DNA of 64,000 nucleotides from Nostoc sp. NIES-3756 (GCF_001548375.1 NZ_AP017295.1:1240001-1304000), one strand, 5' to 3'. Shown: positions 16,383 through 27,013, counted from the stretch's first letter. Numbers and translations: made by a program. Notes: generated by a model not told the origin, from the letters alone.

Positions 16383-16945
16383 GAGCCAGAACCTACTATC
16401 AAAAGTAAAAAGAAAGACATTCCTTTATACTTTTATCTTAAAAGATAGTTAATAACCTTAATTGAGTAGATTTCTGGAAAAGGTGATTTTGCGTCTGTAT
16501 CACCACTTGTCCACATATCAATTTTATGAGGAGTTAGGGTAAATTACAGCGATCGCCGCTTGTAATCTGATACGAATTTTCATATCAAATTACAAGCTGA
16601 ATTAAGCGATATCATCAAAAATCAAAGCATAAAATTTTTAGGGTTTAATCAACTTCATACATAATTGAGTCTATATGCCAAGGGTAACTACGGATAAATT
16701 GTAAATAATAATCACGAAGAATTGGCCTTTTTACTTAGTCTCAAGTATGACTTGATCAGCACATTCCCACATGAAGATAAATATTTAACTTCTGAATTAT
16801 AAAGTCATTGATAACTATGAACTGAAAATTTTTTCATAGCTATTAGTTTGATGCTTTCAGAAGCAGATGCGAATAGTCTAATTACATTGTCTTCTCAAGA
16901 TTGAGAATGACCTCCATTTGTTACGTTTATCAGGTATTGACAATT
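16383..16945. other. Divergent intergenic region
   Basis: No gene. It contains the divergent promoters of the GTPase (minus) and the DUF1350 gene (plus), and an imperfect hairpin whose ends are CTTGTAAT (16559-16566) and ATTACAAG (16589-16596), with inner TGATA/TATCA. A HIP1 half (gcgatcgcc) abuts it. The remainder is plain AT-rich sequence. Confidence 0.5.
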
Positions 16946-18004
16946 ATGGAAACAACACTAAGATTTCAACCTGTATCTCATAGTTGGGTTGCTCTACATC
17001 CAAAACCCAAAGGTGTTATTCAATTTATTGGTGGGGCTTTCTTTGGTACTTTTGCCCCTATGCTATTTTATCGTTATTTACTCAGATATTTGTTTGATAA
17101 TGGCTATACTATTATTCTTTTACCCTTTAATTTTACCTTTGATCATTATGTGGAAGCAGGTTTTCTCATCAAAGAAGAATACGAAATTATTCCAGAGCTA
17201 ATTAGAAGGGCAAAGTTTGCTGGTTATGATTATAAAGCCTATTTAAGCGATCGCAATTTCTCATGGATTGGTCATAGTATCGGCTGTAAGTATGTTGCTC
17301 TTTTAGAAGCCTTTTCAGCTTTACCCAGAGAACCCGAACAACTAGAAGAAGTAATTCGGGATATTGTCACCAAAACATCAAATCCATCGGAAACAGCCAA
17401 AAACGAACGTAAGATTCAAACTATCGTTCAAAACCTGGAATCATTGATTAATGACCTCAAACAAAGACGTGCTAGAGCCACTCAATTAATTAAGTACTAC
17501 CTTGGTAAAGAGCAAGATACTTACTGGGACAGAAGAGAAGACCCAAATATTGATAAAACTTACTTCAAAAACCTCTTTATTAAAGGACAGACATCAATAC
17601 TTTTAGCTCCTGTTAATAGTGGGACTGATAGTGCCATTCCCAAATTTTTAGCCAAGTTTATTGATAAGTTAGGATGGGGAGTGAAACCTACTCCTCAGGA
17701 AACTTTTGCTTTAATTCAGGCTACCAATCTTTTTAATCTCCTGGGTTTGGTTAGTTTTAAGTCAGATAAACTTGCTAAATCAACTTGTGAGTGGTTTGTT
17801 AATACCTTCAAAAAACCCCCAACAGATTTACAAAATAATTTAGCAGGTGGTCATTTAAAACCATTAGGGATTAAATTAGGTGGCTATGTTGTGAATTTCC
17901 CCGATAGTCTGCCCATTATTGAGTCACCACAACGGCGAAATGCTGAGTTAGAAATTTATGTAGGTAAATTACTTGGGGCTTTGGAAGAAGAACGGTCATC
18001 ATAG
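16946..18004 (+). CDS. DUF1350 family protein (alpha/beta-hydrolase-like)
   Basis: A 352-residue protein; I choose ATG 16946 (METTLRFQPVSHSW), 15 codons inside the open frame, because the family begins about here. The pattern GVIQFIGGAFFGTFAPMLFYRYLLRYL... followed by FSWIGHSIGCKYVALLEA (GHSIG, nucleophile-elbow-like, about residues 107-111) marks DUF1350, found in cyanobacteria and plastids with a hydrolase-type fold. This member has a longer charged middle (about 150-200, TKTSNPSETAKNERK) than I expect. Function unknown. The GHSIG serine supports, but does not prove, hydrolase activity. A strong bidirectional terminator follows. Confidence 0.85.
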   Translation: METTLRFQPVSHSWVALHPKPKGVIQFIGGAFFGTFAPMLFYRYLLRYLFDNGYTIILLPFNFTFDHYVEAGFLIKEEYEIIPELIRRAKFAGYDYKAYLSDRNFSWIGHSIGCKYVALLEAFSALPREPEQLEEVIRDIVTKTSNPSETAKNERKIQTIVQNLESLINDLKQRRARATQLIKYYLGKEQDTYWDRREDPNIDKTYFKNLFIKGQTSILLAPVNSGTDSAIPKFLAKFIDKLGWGVKPTPQETFALIQATNLFNLLGLVSFKSDKLAKSTCEWFVNTFKKPPTDLQNNLAGGHLKPLGIKLGGYVVNFPDSLPIIESPQRRNAELEIYVGKLLGALEEERSS

Positions 18005-18082
18005 AGTTTGTAGCTTAAGAGTGAGGAATACTTAAATTACTTAATCCTCTCCCTATTGCCATAGTCTGTTTGAACCAAAATT

Positions 18083-18128
18083 AAAAAGCCAAGAATCAGA
18101 ATAAAAGCTTACTGATTCTTGGCTTTTT
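18083..18128. terminator. Strong bidirectional terminator
   Basis: A perfect 17-bp stem, AAAAAGCCAAGAATCAG (18083-18099) with its complement (18112-18128), has A-runs and T-runs at its ends. It lies between the convergent DUF1350 and AMIN/beta-lactamase genes and can serve both. Confidence 0.92.
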
Positions 18129-18133
18129 ATAGC

Positions 18134-18157
18134 TTGTAGTAAGGAGTTTAGTCCTTA
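18134..18157. repeat. Dispersed palindromic repeat (TTGTAGTAAG family)
   Basis: TTGTAGTAAGGAGTTTAGTC and the following CTTA match the left half of the 6450-6503 repeat (TTGTAGTAAGAACTTTAGTT) with compensating changes in the palindrome. Confidence 0.55.
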
Positions 18158-18184
18158 GTCAGAACTTATGAGTAAAAGATGTTA

Positions 18185-19459
18185 TTAATAATTGCTGGCT
18201 GATTTTGGTTGGTCAATATAGCCATATACTAAGCGGGAAACTTGATTGATAAAAGCCTTGGCTCTAGCATCACCGAAAGGTCTTGCTACCATAATACCTG
18301 CCAAATAACGCTTGCCAGAGGCTGTTTGTATAATTCCTGCATCTCCCAATACTCTTCCCAAAGTGCCTGTTTTATGGGCAATGACTGCGCCTTTTCCAAG
18401 TCCCACTGGTAACAAGCTTCTGTTTTTGCAACGACTCATAATATCCATAACTTGAGCGTTACTGTTAAGACTTAGTAACTTGTTGTTAGATATCATGGCT
18501 GCTAACCGGACTAAATCTTTAGGACTAGTTTTGTTAGTTCCTTTAAAATCTCCCAGTAAATTGCGAATAATTGTATTTTGTAATCCCCAACTACGGAATT
18601 TTTGATTTAATCTATTTTTACCGCCCAAGCGATCAATAATCATGTTTGTGGCGGTATTATCGCTAATAATCATCATTTTGCTGGCAGTTTCCATCAGGCT
18701 AAATTTAGTGCCTGCTTTTCTATATTGCATGTTTCCCGAACCGCCAGTCATTAAGTCACGTCGCATCACCAAAGTTTCATTTGGTCTGACTCTACCAGCA
18801 TCGATTTCTTGGAACAAAGCAATGAGAATGGGAAATTTAATTGTACTGGCTGCGGCAAAAGTCTTTTCTCCATTAATGTCTAAATACTCACCCGTTTCCA
18901 TATCTAAGAAAAACATACCGGGTGAAAGTGACTTATATCGATTCATCAATTGTTTAATTTGTGCATCTAGCTGAGATATTTCTCTCCTTAAAGGCACAAC
19001 TCCCGCAAAGTCCAAATTCTGACTAACAGGAATATCGATTTTTTCTTCGCTGGATACTGTATTATCTGCTTCCTTCCTAATAGCGGAGAAGCTAACAATC
19101 CAATGTGATGCGGAATCACCTTTAATGACTAATTTATCGGGAGTAGTTGTATAACCAGGGGCTAACTCAACGACAATTCTTGTAGTATTATTTTCAACTT
19201 TACCTAACCGAATTTCTCGTACTGCGGCTCCAAAGTTCCGACGTTGAGTATTAGCTGGGAAGCTTGTCCCCGGAAGGTCAATAACAATTCTGTCTGGATT
19301 ATTAATTAAAAAAGCTGTGGGTTTGACTTCTGAGTCAGTGGTGATATTCAGTTGATTCCGATTTGGATCAAACTTCCATGATTCTAAGCGAGTTGCATTT
19401 GCTGGAGTAGATAAAAGAATTGTGCTGACAAGACCGAGTAAGAGAAAAGGTGACTTCAT
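18185..19459 (-). CDS. AMIN-domain protein fused to a class A beta-lactamase-fold serine hydrolase
   Basis: A 424-residue secreted protein if translated from ATG 19459, which puts a signal peptide at the N-terminus (KSPFLLLGLVSTILLSTPANA); an ATG 17 codons upstream is less likely. Residues about 24-125 look like an AMIN domain, a peptidoglycan- or periplasm-targeting module. Residues about 175-420 have the serine beta-lactamase/penicillin-binding motifs STIK (Ser205-Lys208), SDN (266-268) and HKTGT (KTG 363-365). It could hydrolyse beta-lactams or act as a cell-wall peptidase. I cannot confirm the class A Glu166 equivalent, so true beta-lactamase activity is open. Single gene. Confidence 0.85.
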   Translation of the reverse strand: MKSPFLLLGLVSTILLSTPANATRLESWKFDPNRNQLNITTDSEVKPTAFLINNPDRIVIDLPGTSFPANTQRRNFGAAVREIRLGKVENNTTRIVVELAPGYTTTPDKLVIKGDSASHWIVSFSAIRKEADNTVSSEEKIDIPVSQNLDFAGVVPLRREISQLDAQIKQLMNRYKSLSPGMFFLDMETGEYLDINGEKTFAAASTIKFPILIALFQEIDAGRVRPNETLVMRRDLMTGGSGNMQYRKAGTKFSLMETASKMMIISDNTATNMIIDRLGGKNRLNQKFRSWGLQNTIIRNLLGDFKGTNKTSPKDLVRLAAMISNNKLLSLNSNAQVMDIMSRCKNRSLLPVGLGKGAVIAHKTGTLGRVLGDAGIIQTASGKRYLAGIMVARPFGDARAKAFINQVSRLVYGYIDQPKSASNY

Positions 19460-20103
19460 GCGTGTAAGTTGTGAGGAGCTACAAAGATGATTTGCAATAT
19501 TTTCCGGCATTTTTTAATTGTTCCGGAAATGTTGTATGAGAATGATAGTTGGGGCTATTTTTTGACATCGAGACGTTCACAGATTCAGATAGTTCCACTG
19601 CAAACTCAAGGAATTAAAGCTGATACTTTAACCTTGTGAGTAACGATTAGTCAACAGTAAATCAATATATTGTGTTAGCAACAGCTTGTAAAGGATCAGT
19701 AGTAGCCGCAGAAAATAAAAGTAGCTCTATCAACATTACAATGAATGTTGACTCTATAAATAGCAAAAGCCCCTGACTTTCACTAAAAATTTTTCTTTTG
19801 GGGTAAAGACTTATCTATACTGGTTCAGTTTAATGAGATAATTTCGACTAATACTAATCAATATACCAACCTTAGCATAGCTGTTTCACCCCACTCTCCT
19901 AATTCAGGCGATCGCAATACATACAAGATTTTTTTCCCAAGCTTCACTAAAACATCATCAAAACTTAAACTGTCCCAGTTAAATTAAAAGATTGTGTGAA
20001 CTACCAGGATAGCCTTTTTAATAAAAGAAACTTTTCGGGGTATATTGAAACTTAAGATAAAGTTATCTACTTGTTTGAAAAATATAAGATTTAACATACA
20101 GTT
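19460..20103. other. Divergent intergenic region
   Basis: No gene visible between the AMIN/beta-lactamase gene (minus) and the sugar transferase (plus). A small hairpin TCAACATT/AATGTTGA occurs at 19730-19737/19744-19751, and there is one HIP1-like gcgatcgc near 19908. The last 100 bp, AT-rich, probably hold the sugar transferase promoter. Confidence 0.45.
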
Positions 20104-20811
20104 ATGTCTGTAAATAATTCTCATCCTAGCCCCAAAAATTTGGCTGTAGATGGATTAGCTGTTGTGAATTATCCAATCAGTGTAAAGTTTACACAACAGC
20201 CTTTACACCCTTCCAGTCTTAGTATTATCAAAAGATTAATTGATATTTTTGGGGCTATTATAGGACTTTTTGTTACAGCCATAATCACAGTTCCTATAGC
20301 CATATTGACGATTATTAGTGACTCCGGCCCAATATTCTATTCACAAATTCGTTGTGGTTTGAACGGTAGACAATTCCGCATTTGGAAATTCCGTTCTATG
20401 GTGGTAAATGCCGATAAAATGAAGCATTTAGTAAAAAATCAAGCTCAAGGTCACATCTTTAAATCGGTAAACGACCCACGTATTACCCCCATAGGCAAAT
20501 TCCTTCGACGTACTAGTTTAGATGAGTTTCCCCAATTTTGGAATGTTTTGATAGGGGATATGAGTTTAGTAGGAACCCGTCCACCTACACCTGATGAAGT
20601 GATTTATTATGCACCCCACCATTGGCAAAGATTACGAGTTAAACCAGGAATGACTGGAGAATGGCAAACTAAAGGTCGTTCCAACATTCAAGATTTTGAA
20701 ACTATTGTGCAGATGGATTTAGATTATCAACGTAAGTGGTCTATAGCTTATGACTTGAATCTGATATTAAAAACGGTCTGGGTAGTGTTGAAAAAAAGCG
20801 GTGCTTGTTAG
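20104..20811 (+). CDS. Polyisoprenyl-phosphate sugar-1-phosphate transferase (first copy)
   Basis: A 235-residue initiating enzyme for exopolysaccharide or O-antigen synthesis: it loads the first sugar-phosphate onto undecaprenyl phosphate. A short N-terminal tail is followed by one hydrophobic segment (about 47-72), then the conserved core with IFYSQIRCGLNGRQFRIWKFRSMV, LRRTSLDEFPQFWNVLIGDMSLVGTRPP and VKPGMTGEWQTKGRS. It is the short (WcaJ C-terminal/ExoY) form without the extra membrane domain. It starts at ATG 20104. Its stop directly abuts the stop of the convergent permease gene. A second copy of the family lies at 26255. Confidence 0.92.
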   Translation: MSVNNSHPSPKNLAVDGLAVVNYPISVKFTQQPLHPSSLSIIKRLIDIFGAIIGLFVTAIITVPIAILTIISDSGPIFYSQIRCGLNGRQFRIWKFRSMVVNADKMKHLVKNQAQGHIFKSVNDPRITPIGKFLRRTSLDEFPQFWNVLIGDMSLVGTRPPTPDEVIYYAPHHWQRLRVKPGMTGEWQTKGRSNIQDFETIVQMDLDYQRKWSIAYDLNLILKTVWVVLKKSGAC

Positions 20812-21651
20812 TTAACCTTTAACACCACTGCCAATATCTGTTTCTACAATGTAACGCTGCAAGATTAGAAATAGTATTAGCACAGGTGCGATCGCAATTA
20901 CTGAACCAGCCGCCACTAGCCGCCAGTCAAGAGAAAACGTACCCGCTAATTTCGCTACACCCAAAGGCAATGTATATAAGTTCTCATCTTGAATCACAAT
21001 TAAAGGCCACAAAAAGTCACTCCAAGCGCCGATAAATACAAAAATCGCCAAAGTGACCAACGCTGGTTTAATGGCTGGTAACATAATATGCCACCACAAA
21101 CCTAACTCCGAACTACCATCCATTCTGGCAGCTTCTTCTATTTCTTTAGGGACACTCATAAAAGCTTGCCTTAAGAGGAAAATGCCAAAAGCAGAAGCCA
21201 AGCTGGGAAAAATCATCCCCAGATAAGTGTTACGTAGCCCTAACTGCACTGTCAAAATATACAGTGGGATCATGACGATTTGAAAGGGAATCATAATCGT
21301 AGAAACGATCGCAATAAAAATCCAGTCCCTCCCCGGAAATGATAGTCGTGCTAAGGGGTAAGCCGCTAACGCGCAAAATAATAGATTTAAGCCTACAGTT
21401 AGCACTGCTACCAAAGTACTGTTATATAGGTATTGAGCAAACGGTAAAGCATTCCATACCTTAAAAAAGTTGTCTACCGTTGGTTGCAGTGGTAATAACT
21501 GGGGTGGAGACTGAAAGATATTTTCTGTTGGTGACTTTAAAGCAGTGCTGATGAGCCACAGTAGAGGGAAAAGTGTGAGTAAGGCGATCGCTCCTAATAA
21601 CCCATACATTACCAGGATTCGCCACCGTGAGTTTTGCATTTTCCAATTCAT
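20812..21651 (-). CDS. Carbohydrate ABC transporter permease (MalG/UgpE type)
   Basis: A 279-residue inner-membrane permease with six hydrophobic segments and the EAA loop that contacts the ATPase (EIEEAARMDGSSELGLWWHI then MLPAIKPAL). Start chosen at ATG 21651 (MNWKMQNSRW), where AGGGAAG lies 5-6 nt upstream; the open frame extends 13 codons further. It is the MalG-like half of a sugar importer, yet no MalF-like partner, binding protein or ATPase gene is nearby, so the rest must be elsewhere. Substrate unknown. Its stop abuts that of the convergent sugar transferase without a terminator. Confidence 0.88.
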   Translation of the reverse strand: MNWKMQNSRWRILVMYGLLGAIALLTLFPLLWLISTALKSPTENIFQSPPQLLPLQPTVDNFFKVWNALPFAQYLYNSTLVAVLTVGLNLLFCALAAYPLARLSFPGRDWIFIAIVSTIMIPFQIVMIPLYILTVQLGLRNTYLGMIFPSLASAFGIFLLRQAFMSVPKEIEEAARMDGSSELGLWWHIMLPAIKPALVTLAIFVFIGAWSDFLWPLIVIQDENLYTLPLGVAKLAGTFSLDWRLVAAGSVIAIAPVLILFLILQRYIVETDIGSGVKG

Positions 21652-21722
21652 CAACTTCCCTGCCATCGAAATCACCAAGCCGACATCCACCCAAGTTTAA
21701 CTACTTTTAGAACAGTTGATAA

Positions 21723-22742
21723 TTATAGTGGCTGGTCTTGAACTAATTCATAAGGTTGTGGTTCTCGTAAGCGTTGGGAAACTTGTTCTCGTCTAGCTTT
21801 TGCCAACTCACTGTAGAGCTTTTTCCGAGACAGATTTACGCTACCTACAGGCTCATGCTCTGGTATTGTATGCCAAGGAGAGAATAACAGACCTTCATCT
21901 AAACGTTTGCGTTCCTCAAAATCAAACGTTTGACTAGGAATACGCACTGTTGCCACTTTAATAAAAGGTGAGTCGCTTTCTTGCCACTCTTGAACGAGAT
22001 TTTCAATCGGTGTTTTTTCCTCATCTACATAAAACTGAATCAGAAAATCAAAATATGCGTCTCGTTTTTCTTCAGTCAAATACTTAACTATTGCTTCTCG
22101 TAGATAATTTTCCGCTTCTGCCAATGTAGCTGGTGGTTGTTCGGGTTCTTGCGGTTTAACGGACAGTTTGACAATACGTTCCCCAAACTTGAAGGGTGAC
22201 ATACTCCAATATTGAGTCAACAAGGGATTAGCAACTTTTCTGCTAACAACTTTCTGTAAAGTAGCAAAGGCATAAGCGAGTTCTTGTGTCCGTTCGGGAG
22301 TGAGTAACCCACTACCAGCTTTGAAGATATCGGCGTAGTCACGAATGTCTTTGGTAAAGAATGTGGGGAAACTATTAAGGATGAAGTCTTGGGTTTTCTC
22401 TTCATCATCCAACACCTTGACACCATCTACATTCATCACCTTGATGGCAATACCTCGGACATCAGGCTGGTTATCAGAACGCAGCTTACCACGCTTTTCT
22501 GGCGCGCCACCATTAGAAAAGCGAATCCAAACTGGATAGGTTTGGGGTATTTTAAATAGACCTACTTGCAAATGTTCAGGAAGATTGGGTTCGATGATAA
22601 ACTCTCCCCAAACAAGACCATGACTTTTAGTATGAATTTGCCGTAAGTCTGGGCCATTTTGCCTTTGAGATTGTAGGCTACTTGCTAGCACCTCATCAGT
22701 CAATGCTTCCTGTTCAGTCGTAGATATAGATGGATTACTCAT
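21723..22742 (-). CDS. Catalase-related haem protein
   Basis: A 339-residue protein with the shortened catalase fold: IHTKSHGLVWGEFIIEP (distal His region, about 43-60), VWIRFSNG (about 84-91), DVRGIAIKVMNVDG, and DFILNSFPTFFTKDIRDYADIF (about 120-145). It is shorter than true catalases (about 480) and resembles the catalase-family group that includes allene oxide synthases and peroxide-using enzymes, sometimes linked to lipoxygenases. The C-terminal haem-ligand Tyr motif is not obvious to me. Start ATG 22742 (MSNPSISTTEQ) has GGAG about 11 nt upstream. Single gene on the minus strand. Substrate unknown. Confidence 0.8.
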   Translation of the reverse strand: MSNPSISTTEQEALTDEVLASSLQSQRQNGPDLRQIHTKSHGLVWGEFIIEPNLPEHLQVGLFKIPQTYPVWIRFSNGGAPEKRGKLRSDNQPDVRGIAIKVMNVDGVKVLDDEEKTQDFILNSFPTFFTKDIRDYADIFKAGSGLLTPERTQELAYAFATLQKVVSRKVANPLLTQYWSMSPFKFGERIVKLSVKPQEPEQPPATLAEAENYLREAIVKYLTEEKRDAYFDFLIQFYVDEEKTPIENLVQEWQESDSPFIKVATVRIPSQTFDFEERKRLDEGLLFSPWHTIPEHEPVGSVNLSRKKLYSELAKARREQVSQRLREPQPYELVQDQPL

Positions 22743-22888
22743 TGAATGGTACTCCGTGTAGGAATAATATCCCTTAACTCCCACGTTTCAAATCCGGGTT
22801 TTTCGGTTGAAACAGAAATTGAGAGATTTTGATGGCACTAAAATTTTTATCCAGTAAGGATGTTAACACGGGTAATCTTTTGTGGAGG

Positions 22889-23485
22889 TTAAATTATCTG
22901 TGTTGAATTTCTTGTTAGTGTTAGCTGAGTTTCCGTTATGACTCCTTGTAACGGTTGATCCCAAATTTCTATAGGCAGTTGGGGTACATGGGCGAAATCA
23001 AAAATAATCCCAATTGTGGGCTTGTTTGACCATTCTGGAGAACTCAACAAGCGGTCATAATATCCACCGCCATACCCCAGACGGTATCCTTGGTAGTCAC
23101 AAGCAACACTGGGAACGAGAATTAAATCAACTTCAACAGAATTAATGATTGGCGCTTGCGGTGATGGTTCTTTTATACCGTAAGCGTTAGTAATTAAATG
23201 TTCGTCAGGTGTCCAACTATGCCAGTATAGGGATTCACCAATGCAGCGAGGAAAACCCCAACGGTGTGTAGTGGTGGCAAATAGAGGACTGAGGTCTGGT
23301 TCTTGACGAAAGCTGAAATAGGCAAGAATAGTTCTTGCTTGAGTAAAAAGGGGAGAAGATTGTAACAAAGTACAAATGCGATCGCTTTTTTCTCGCCATT
23401 CCCCAACAGACAAAGACCGCCGAGTTTTGATTAAATCCCGGCGTAGTTCAACTTTACTTTTTTGATAGTTACTTGCTTGGTTCAA
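22889..23485 (-). CDS. 5-formyltetrahydrofolate cyclo-ligase
   Basis: Converts 5-formyl-THF to 5,10-methenyl-THF using ATP. Recognised by LRRDLIKTRRSL near the start, ILAYFSFRQEPDLSPL, LILVPSVACDYQGYRLGYGG, and GGYYDRLL (the Gly-rich ATP/folate loop). The start is uncertain: there is no ATG. The frame is open to a GTG at 23536, but those 17 residues are encoded by a gttgacagttgacagg repeat, so I place the start at TTG 23485, giving 198 residues, close to the usual family size. It sits between a catalase-like gene and the GDP-fucose genes, with no obvious functional link. Confidence 0.88.
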   Translation of the reverse strand: MNQASNYQKSKVELRRDLIKTRRSLSVGEWREKSDRICTLLQSSPLFTQARTILAYFSFRQEPDLSPLFATTTHRWGFPRCIGESLYWHSWTPDEHLITNAYGIKEPSPQAPIINSVEVDLILVPSVACDYQGYRLGYGGGYYDRLLSSPEWSNKPTIGIIFDFAHVPQLPIEIWDQPLQGVITETQLTLTRNSTQII

Positions 23486-23504
23486 TTTGCGGTATTGAAG
23501 GCAG

Positions 23505-23567
23505 GAGGCAGTTGACAGTTGACAGGTTAAATTCACTGTCTATTGTCCACTCCCTACTCCCCACTCC
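23505..23567. repeat. STRR cluster between cyclo-ligase and fcl
   Basis: Units aggcagttgacagttgacag, then ccactccctactccccactc. The first overlaps the upstream open extension of the cyclo-ligase frame. Confidence 0.75.
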
Positions 23568-24530
<963 letters not shown>

Positions 24531-24534
24531 TTAA

Positions 24535-25614
24535 TCAAAAGTGGAGTACACCCAGTTCTTGACGAATAGTAGCAAGATCCTGTGGCAGCAGTGAACCATG
24601 ACCATTGGGTGAAGTCTGACCAAGGGCTTGTAAGTCTGCTTCTACCATTAGCGCCACCAGTTCTTTAAAGGTGACAGAAGGTTTCCAGCCCAATTTTTGT
24701 TGTGCTTTCGTAGGGTCGCCAATTAGTAAATCTACTTCTGCGGGGCGCAGATAACGTTCATCAAACTCTACATAATCTTCCCAGTTGAGATTTACATGAT
24801 TAAATGCCAACTCTAAAAATTCCCGTACAGAGTGGGTTTCACCTGTAGCAATCACATAATCATCTGGTTGCTCTTGCTGCAACATCAGCCACATTGCCCG
24901 GACATAATCCTTCGCGTAACCCCAGTCTCGCTTGGCATCAAGATTACCCATATAAATGTTCTTCTGTTTGCCTGCAACAATTCGGGCAACAGCTCTGGTA
25001 ATTTTCCGGGTCACAAAAGTTTCGCCACGGCGGGGGGATTCATGGTTAAACAGGATACCGTTACAAGCAAACAAATTGTAAGATTCACGATAATTCACTG
25101 TTTGCCAGTGAGCGTAAACTTTTGCACAAGCGTATGGGCTGCGTGGATAAAAGGGTGTGGTTTCACTTTGTGGTACAGCTTGTACTAAACCATACATTTC
25201 TGAAGAACCAGCTTGGTAAAAGCGTACTTCAGTACCTGTACGGTGCTGGTAGTCACGAATTGCTTCCAATAACCGCAGCGTCCCCATGCCTACAGCATCT
25301 ACTGTATACTCTGGTGAATCAAAGCTTACTCTCACATGGGATTGAGCGCCTAAGTTATAAATTTCTGTAGGTTTAACTTCTTCTAAAATCCGGCGTAGCG
25401 TCGTGCCATCGGTTAAATCACCGTAGTGTAGAAATAACTTCACCCCTTCTTTGTGGGGGTCTTCATAGATGTGATCGATGCGATCGGTATTAAAGGTAGA
25501 AGTTCTCCGAATAATACCATGTACTTCATAACCTTGTTCTAATAAAAATTCGCTTAGATATGAACCATCTTGACCAGTAATCCCGGTAATTAATGCACGC
25601 TTGTTTTGGCTCAT
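24535..25614 (-). CDS. gmd: GDP-mannose 4,6-dehydratase
   Basis: A 359-residue NADP-dependent dehydratase, first step from GDP-mannose to GDP-fucose. Clear signatures: [20 protein letters not shown] (about 7-26), [38 protein letters not shown], catalytic [10 protein letters not shown], and [20 protein letters not shown]. Full length. It leads a two-gene operon with fcl. The 640-bp upstream gap should hold the promoter. Confidence 0.96.
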   Translation of the reverse strand: MSQNKRALITGITGQDGSYLSEFLLEQGYEVHGIIRRTSTFNTDRIDHIYEDPHKEGVKLFLHYGDLTDGTTLRRILEEVKPTEIYNLGAQSHVRVSFDSPEYTVDAVGMGTLRLLEAIRDYQHRTGTEVRFYQAGSSEMYGLVQAVPQSETTPFYPRSPYACAKVYAHWQTVNYRESYNLFACNGILFNHESPRRGETFVTRKITRAVARIVAGKQKNIYMGNLDAKRDWGYAKDYVRAMWLMLQQEQPDDYVIATGETHSVREFLELAFNHVNLNWEDYVEFDERYLRPAEVDLLIGDPTKAQQKLGWKPSVTFKELVALMVEADLQALGQTSPNGHGSLLPQDLATIRQELGVLHF

Positions 25615-26254
25615 GCTTTGTATATTTCCTTTTCTCTAATCAAATTTTGCAGGTCAATTGATACAACCTAGCAGGTAATCTCTAAATTACCTAACGGTAA
25701 ACTTACGTGTTTTCATGAACAGGTGAATTGTATCGTAAATAAATATACTTAACAAAGTGTAAGTTTTCCAGAAAATGAAACCTTGCGTTTGACAAGTCAA
25801 GTTATTTAGGGCTTCTTAACCATGTTCTTAAAGATTTGATGAATATTTTCTTTGTCAAAACTTTACACTGATGTTAGTTTTATTAAGGATAAATTAATTA
25901 GATACTAAGTTTACTTTCAGATAAGGAGCTAGGGAACAGGAGATAGGGGAGAGGAAATAACTAAGAAAAAAGGTATAAATATACCCAGTTTCGTAAACAT
26001 CAAATAGTACATTAGAAAACTTTGACTATAATAAAATCAATATAAATCAAGATATACAATGGCGTAAATAGATAAATAAGTAATTCATTGTATTGAATTT
26101 TAGAGCTAGATAACGAGATTAGATTTTGTTTCATTTATATATCTGCTAAGTAATAGCCAACAGGTAAATTATTAATTTATTACCAATTATCAAAAGTCTA
26201 AAAATCAATTGATTAAGGGGCAAATAATGCCCCTAACTAAAAGAAACGTTTTTG
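25615..26254. other. Intergenic region upstream of gmd
   Basis: No gene; AT-rich. It holds gmd's promoter on the minus strand. A purine-rich repeat (ggagctagggaacaggagataggggagagg) lies near 25925-25955. At the right end a hairpin AGGGGC/GCCCCT (26216-26221/26229-26234) follows the sugar transferase stop on the minus strand. GTATAAATATAC (25973-25984) is a small palindrome. Confidence 0.5.
26216..26234 (-). terminator. Hairpin after the second sugar transferase gene
   Basis: A perfect 6-bp GC-rich stem AGGGGC/GCCCCT with a 7-nt loop, about 20 bp past the stop on the minus strand. There is no clean T-run after it (TTAATC), so it is only a probable terminator. Confidence 0.5.
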
Positions 26255-27013
26255 TTAGTACGCTCCGTTATTCTTGGGCATGATTACTACATCAATTGTT
26301 TTCAATATGATCCATAGATCCAACCAAAGAGTTTTAGATTTAACATAATGTAAATCAATTTGCACTCGCCGGGGATAGGGAATGTCATTACGTCCAGAAA
26401 CTTGCCATAATCCAGTAATTCCTGGTTTGATTGTCAAAACTTGTTCAATATGATGACCATATTTTGGTAGTTCTTCTGCGACTAGAGGACGTGGGCCAAC
26501 AACACTCATATCTCCTTTTAAAACGTTCCAGAATTGGGGAAATTCATCCAAACTAGTAATGCGCAAAAATCTGCCAATTTTAGTAATTCTGGGGTCTTTT
26601 TTGAGCTTAAAGCTGCTTTCAAATTCCTGCCGCAACTGAGGGGATGTTTCCATCATCTGCACGAGAATCTCGTCAGCATTAGTGACCATCGTCCGGAATT
26701 TAATGCAGTTAAAGGGTTTGTAGTTTTGACCGATTCTTTCTTGGACATAAAAAATTGGGCCTTCTGAGCTTAAAGCAATCAGCAAGGCCAAAATTAAGTA
26801 GACTGGTGAGAACAGAATCAACACCAACAACGAAAACACGATATCGAAAAGTCTTTTCGCAAACTCTCCGTTTATACCTTGCAAAGACAAACCTTTGGGT
26901 TTGGTTTTAGGTGTCTTTGTTTTTTGACCACGCTTGACAGTAGAACGCATAGACGAGCTAGCATTTTGCTGTAAGCGTCGTTTGCCGGAGAGGAGTGAAC
27001 TCTGGGCAGTCAT
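26255..27013 (-). CDS. Polyisoprenyl-phosphate sugar-1-phosphate transferase (second copy)
   Basis: A 252-residue paralogue of the gene at 20104. Basic N-terminus (KRGQKTKTPKTKPKG), one membrane segment (about 63-88), then IFYVQERIGQNYKPFNCIKF, LRITSLDEFPQFWNVLKGDM, SVVGPRPLVAEELPKYG and IKPGITGLWQVSGRNDI. It starts polysaccharide chain assembly on undecaprenyl phosphate. Tandem ATGs at 27016 and 27013 follow AAGGAG; spacing favours 27013. It lies downstream of a GT4 glycosyltransferase and upstream of gmd-fcl, all on the minus strand, so this stretch is probably an envelope or sheath polysaccharide locus. Confidence 0.92.
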   Translation of the reverse strand: MTAQSSLLSGKRRLQQNASSSMRSTVKRGQKTKTPKTKPKGLSLQGINGEFAKRLFDIVFSLLVLILFSPVYLILALLIALSSEGPIFYVQERIGQNYKPFNCIKFRTMVTNADEILVQMMETSPQLRQEFESSFKLKKDPRITKIGRFLRITSLDEFPQFWNVLKGDMSVVGPRPLVAEELPKYGHHIEQVLTIKPGITGLWQVSGRNDIPYPRRVQIDLHYVKSKTLWLDLWIILKTIDVVIMPKNNGAY

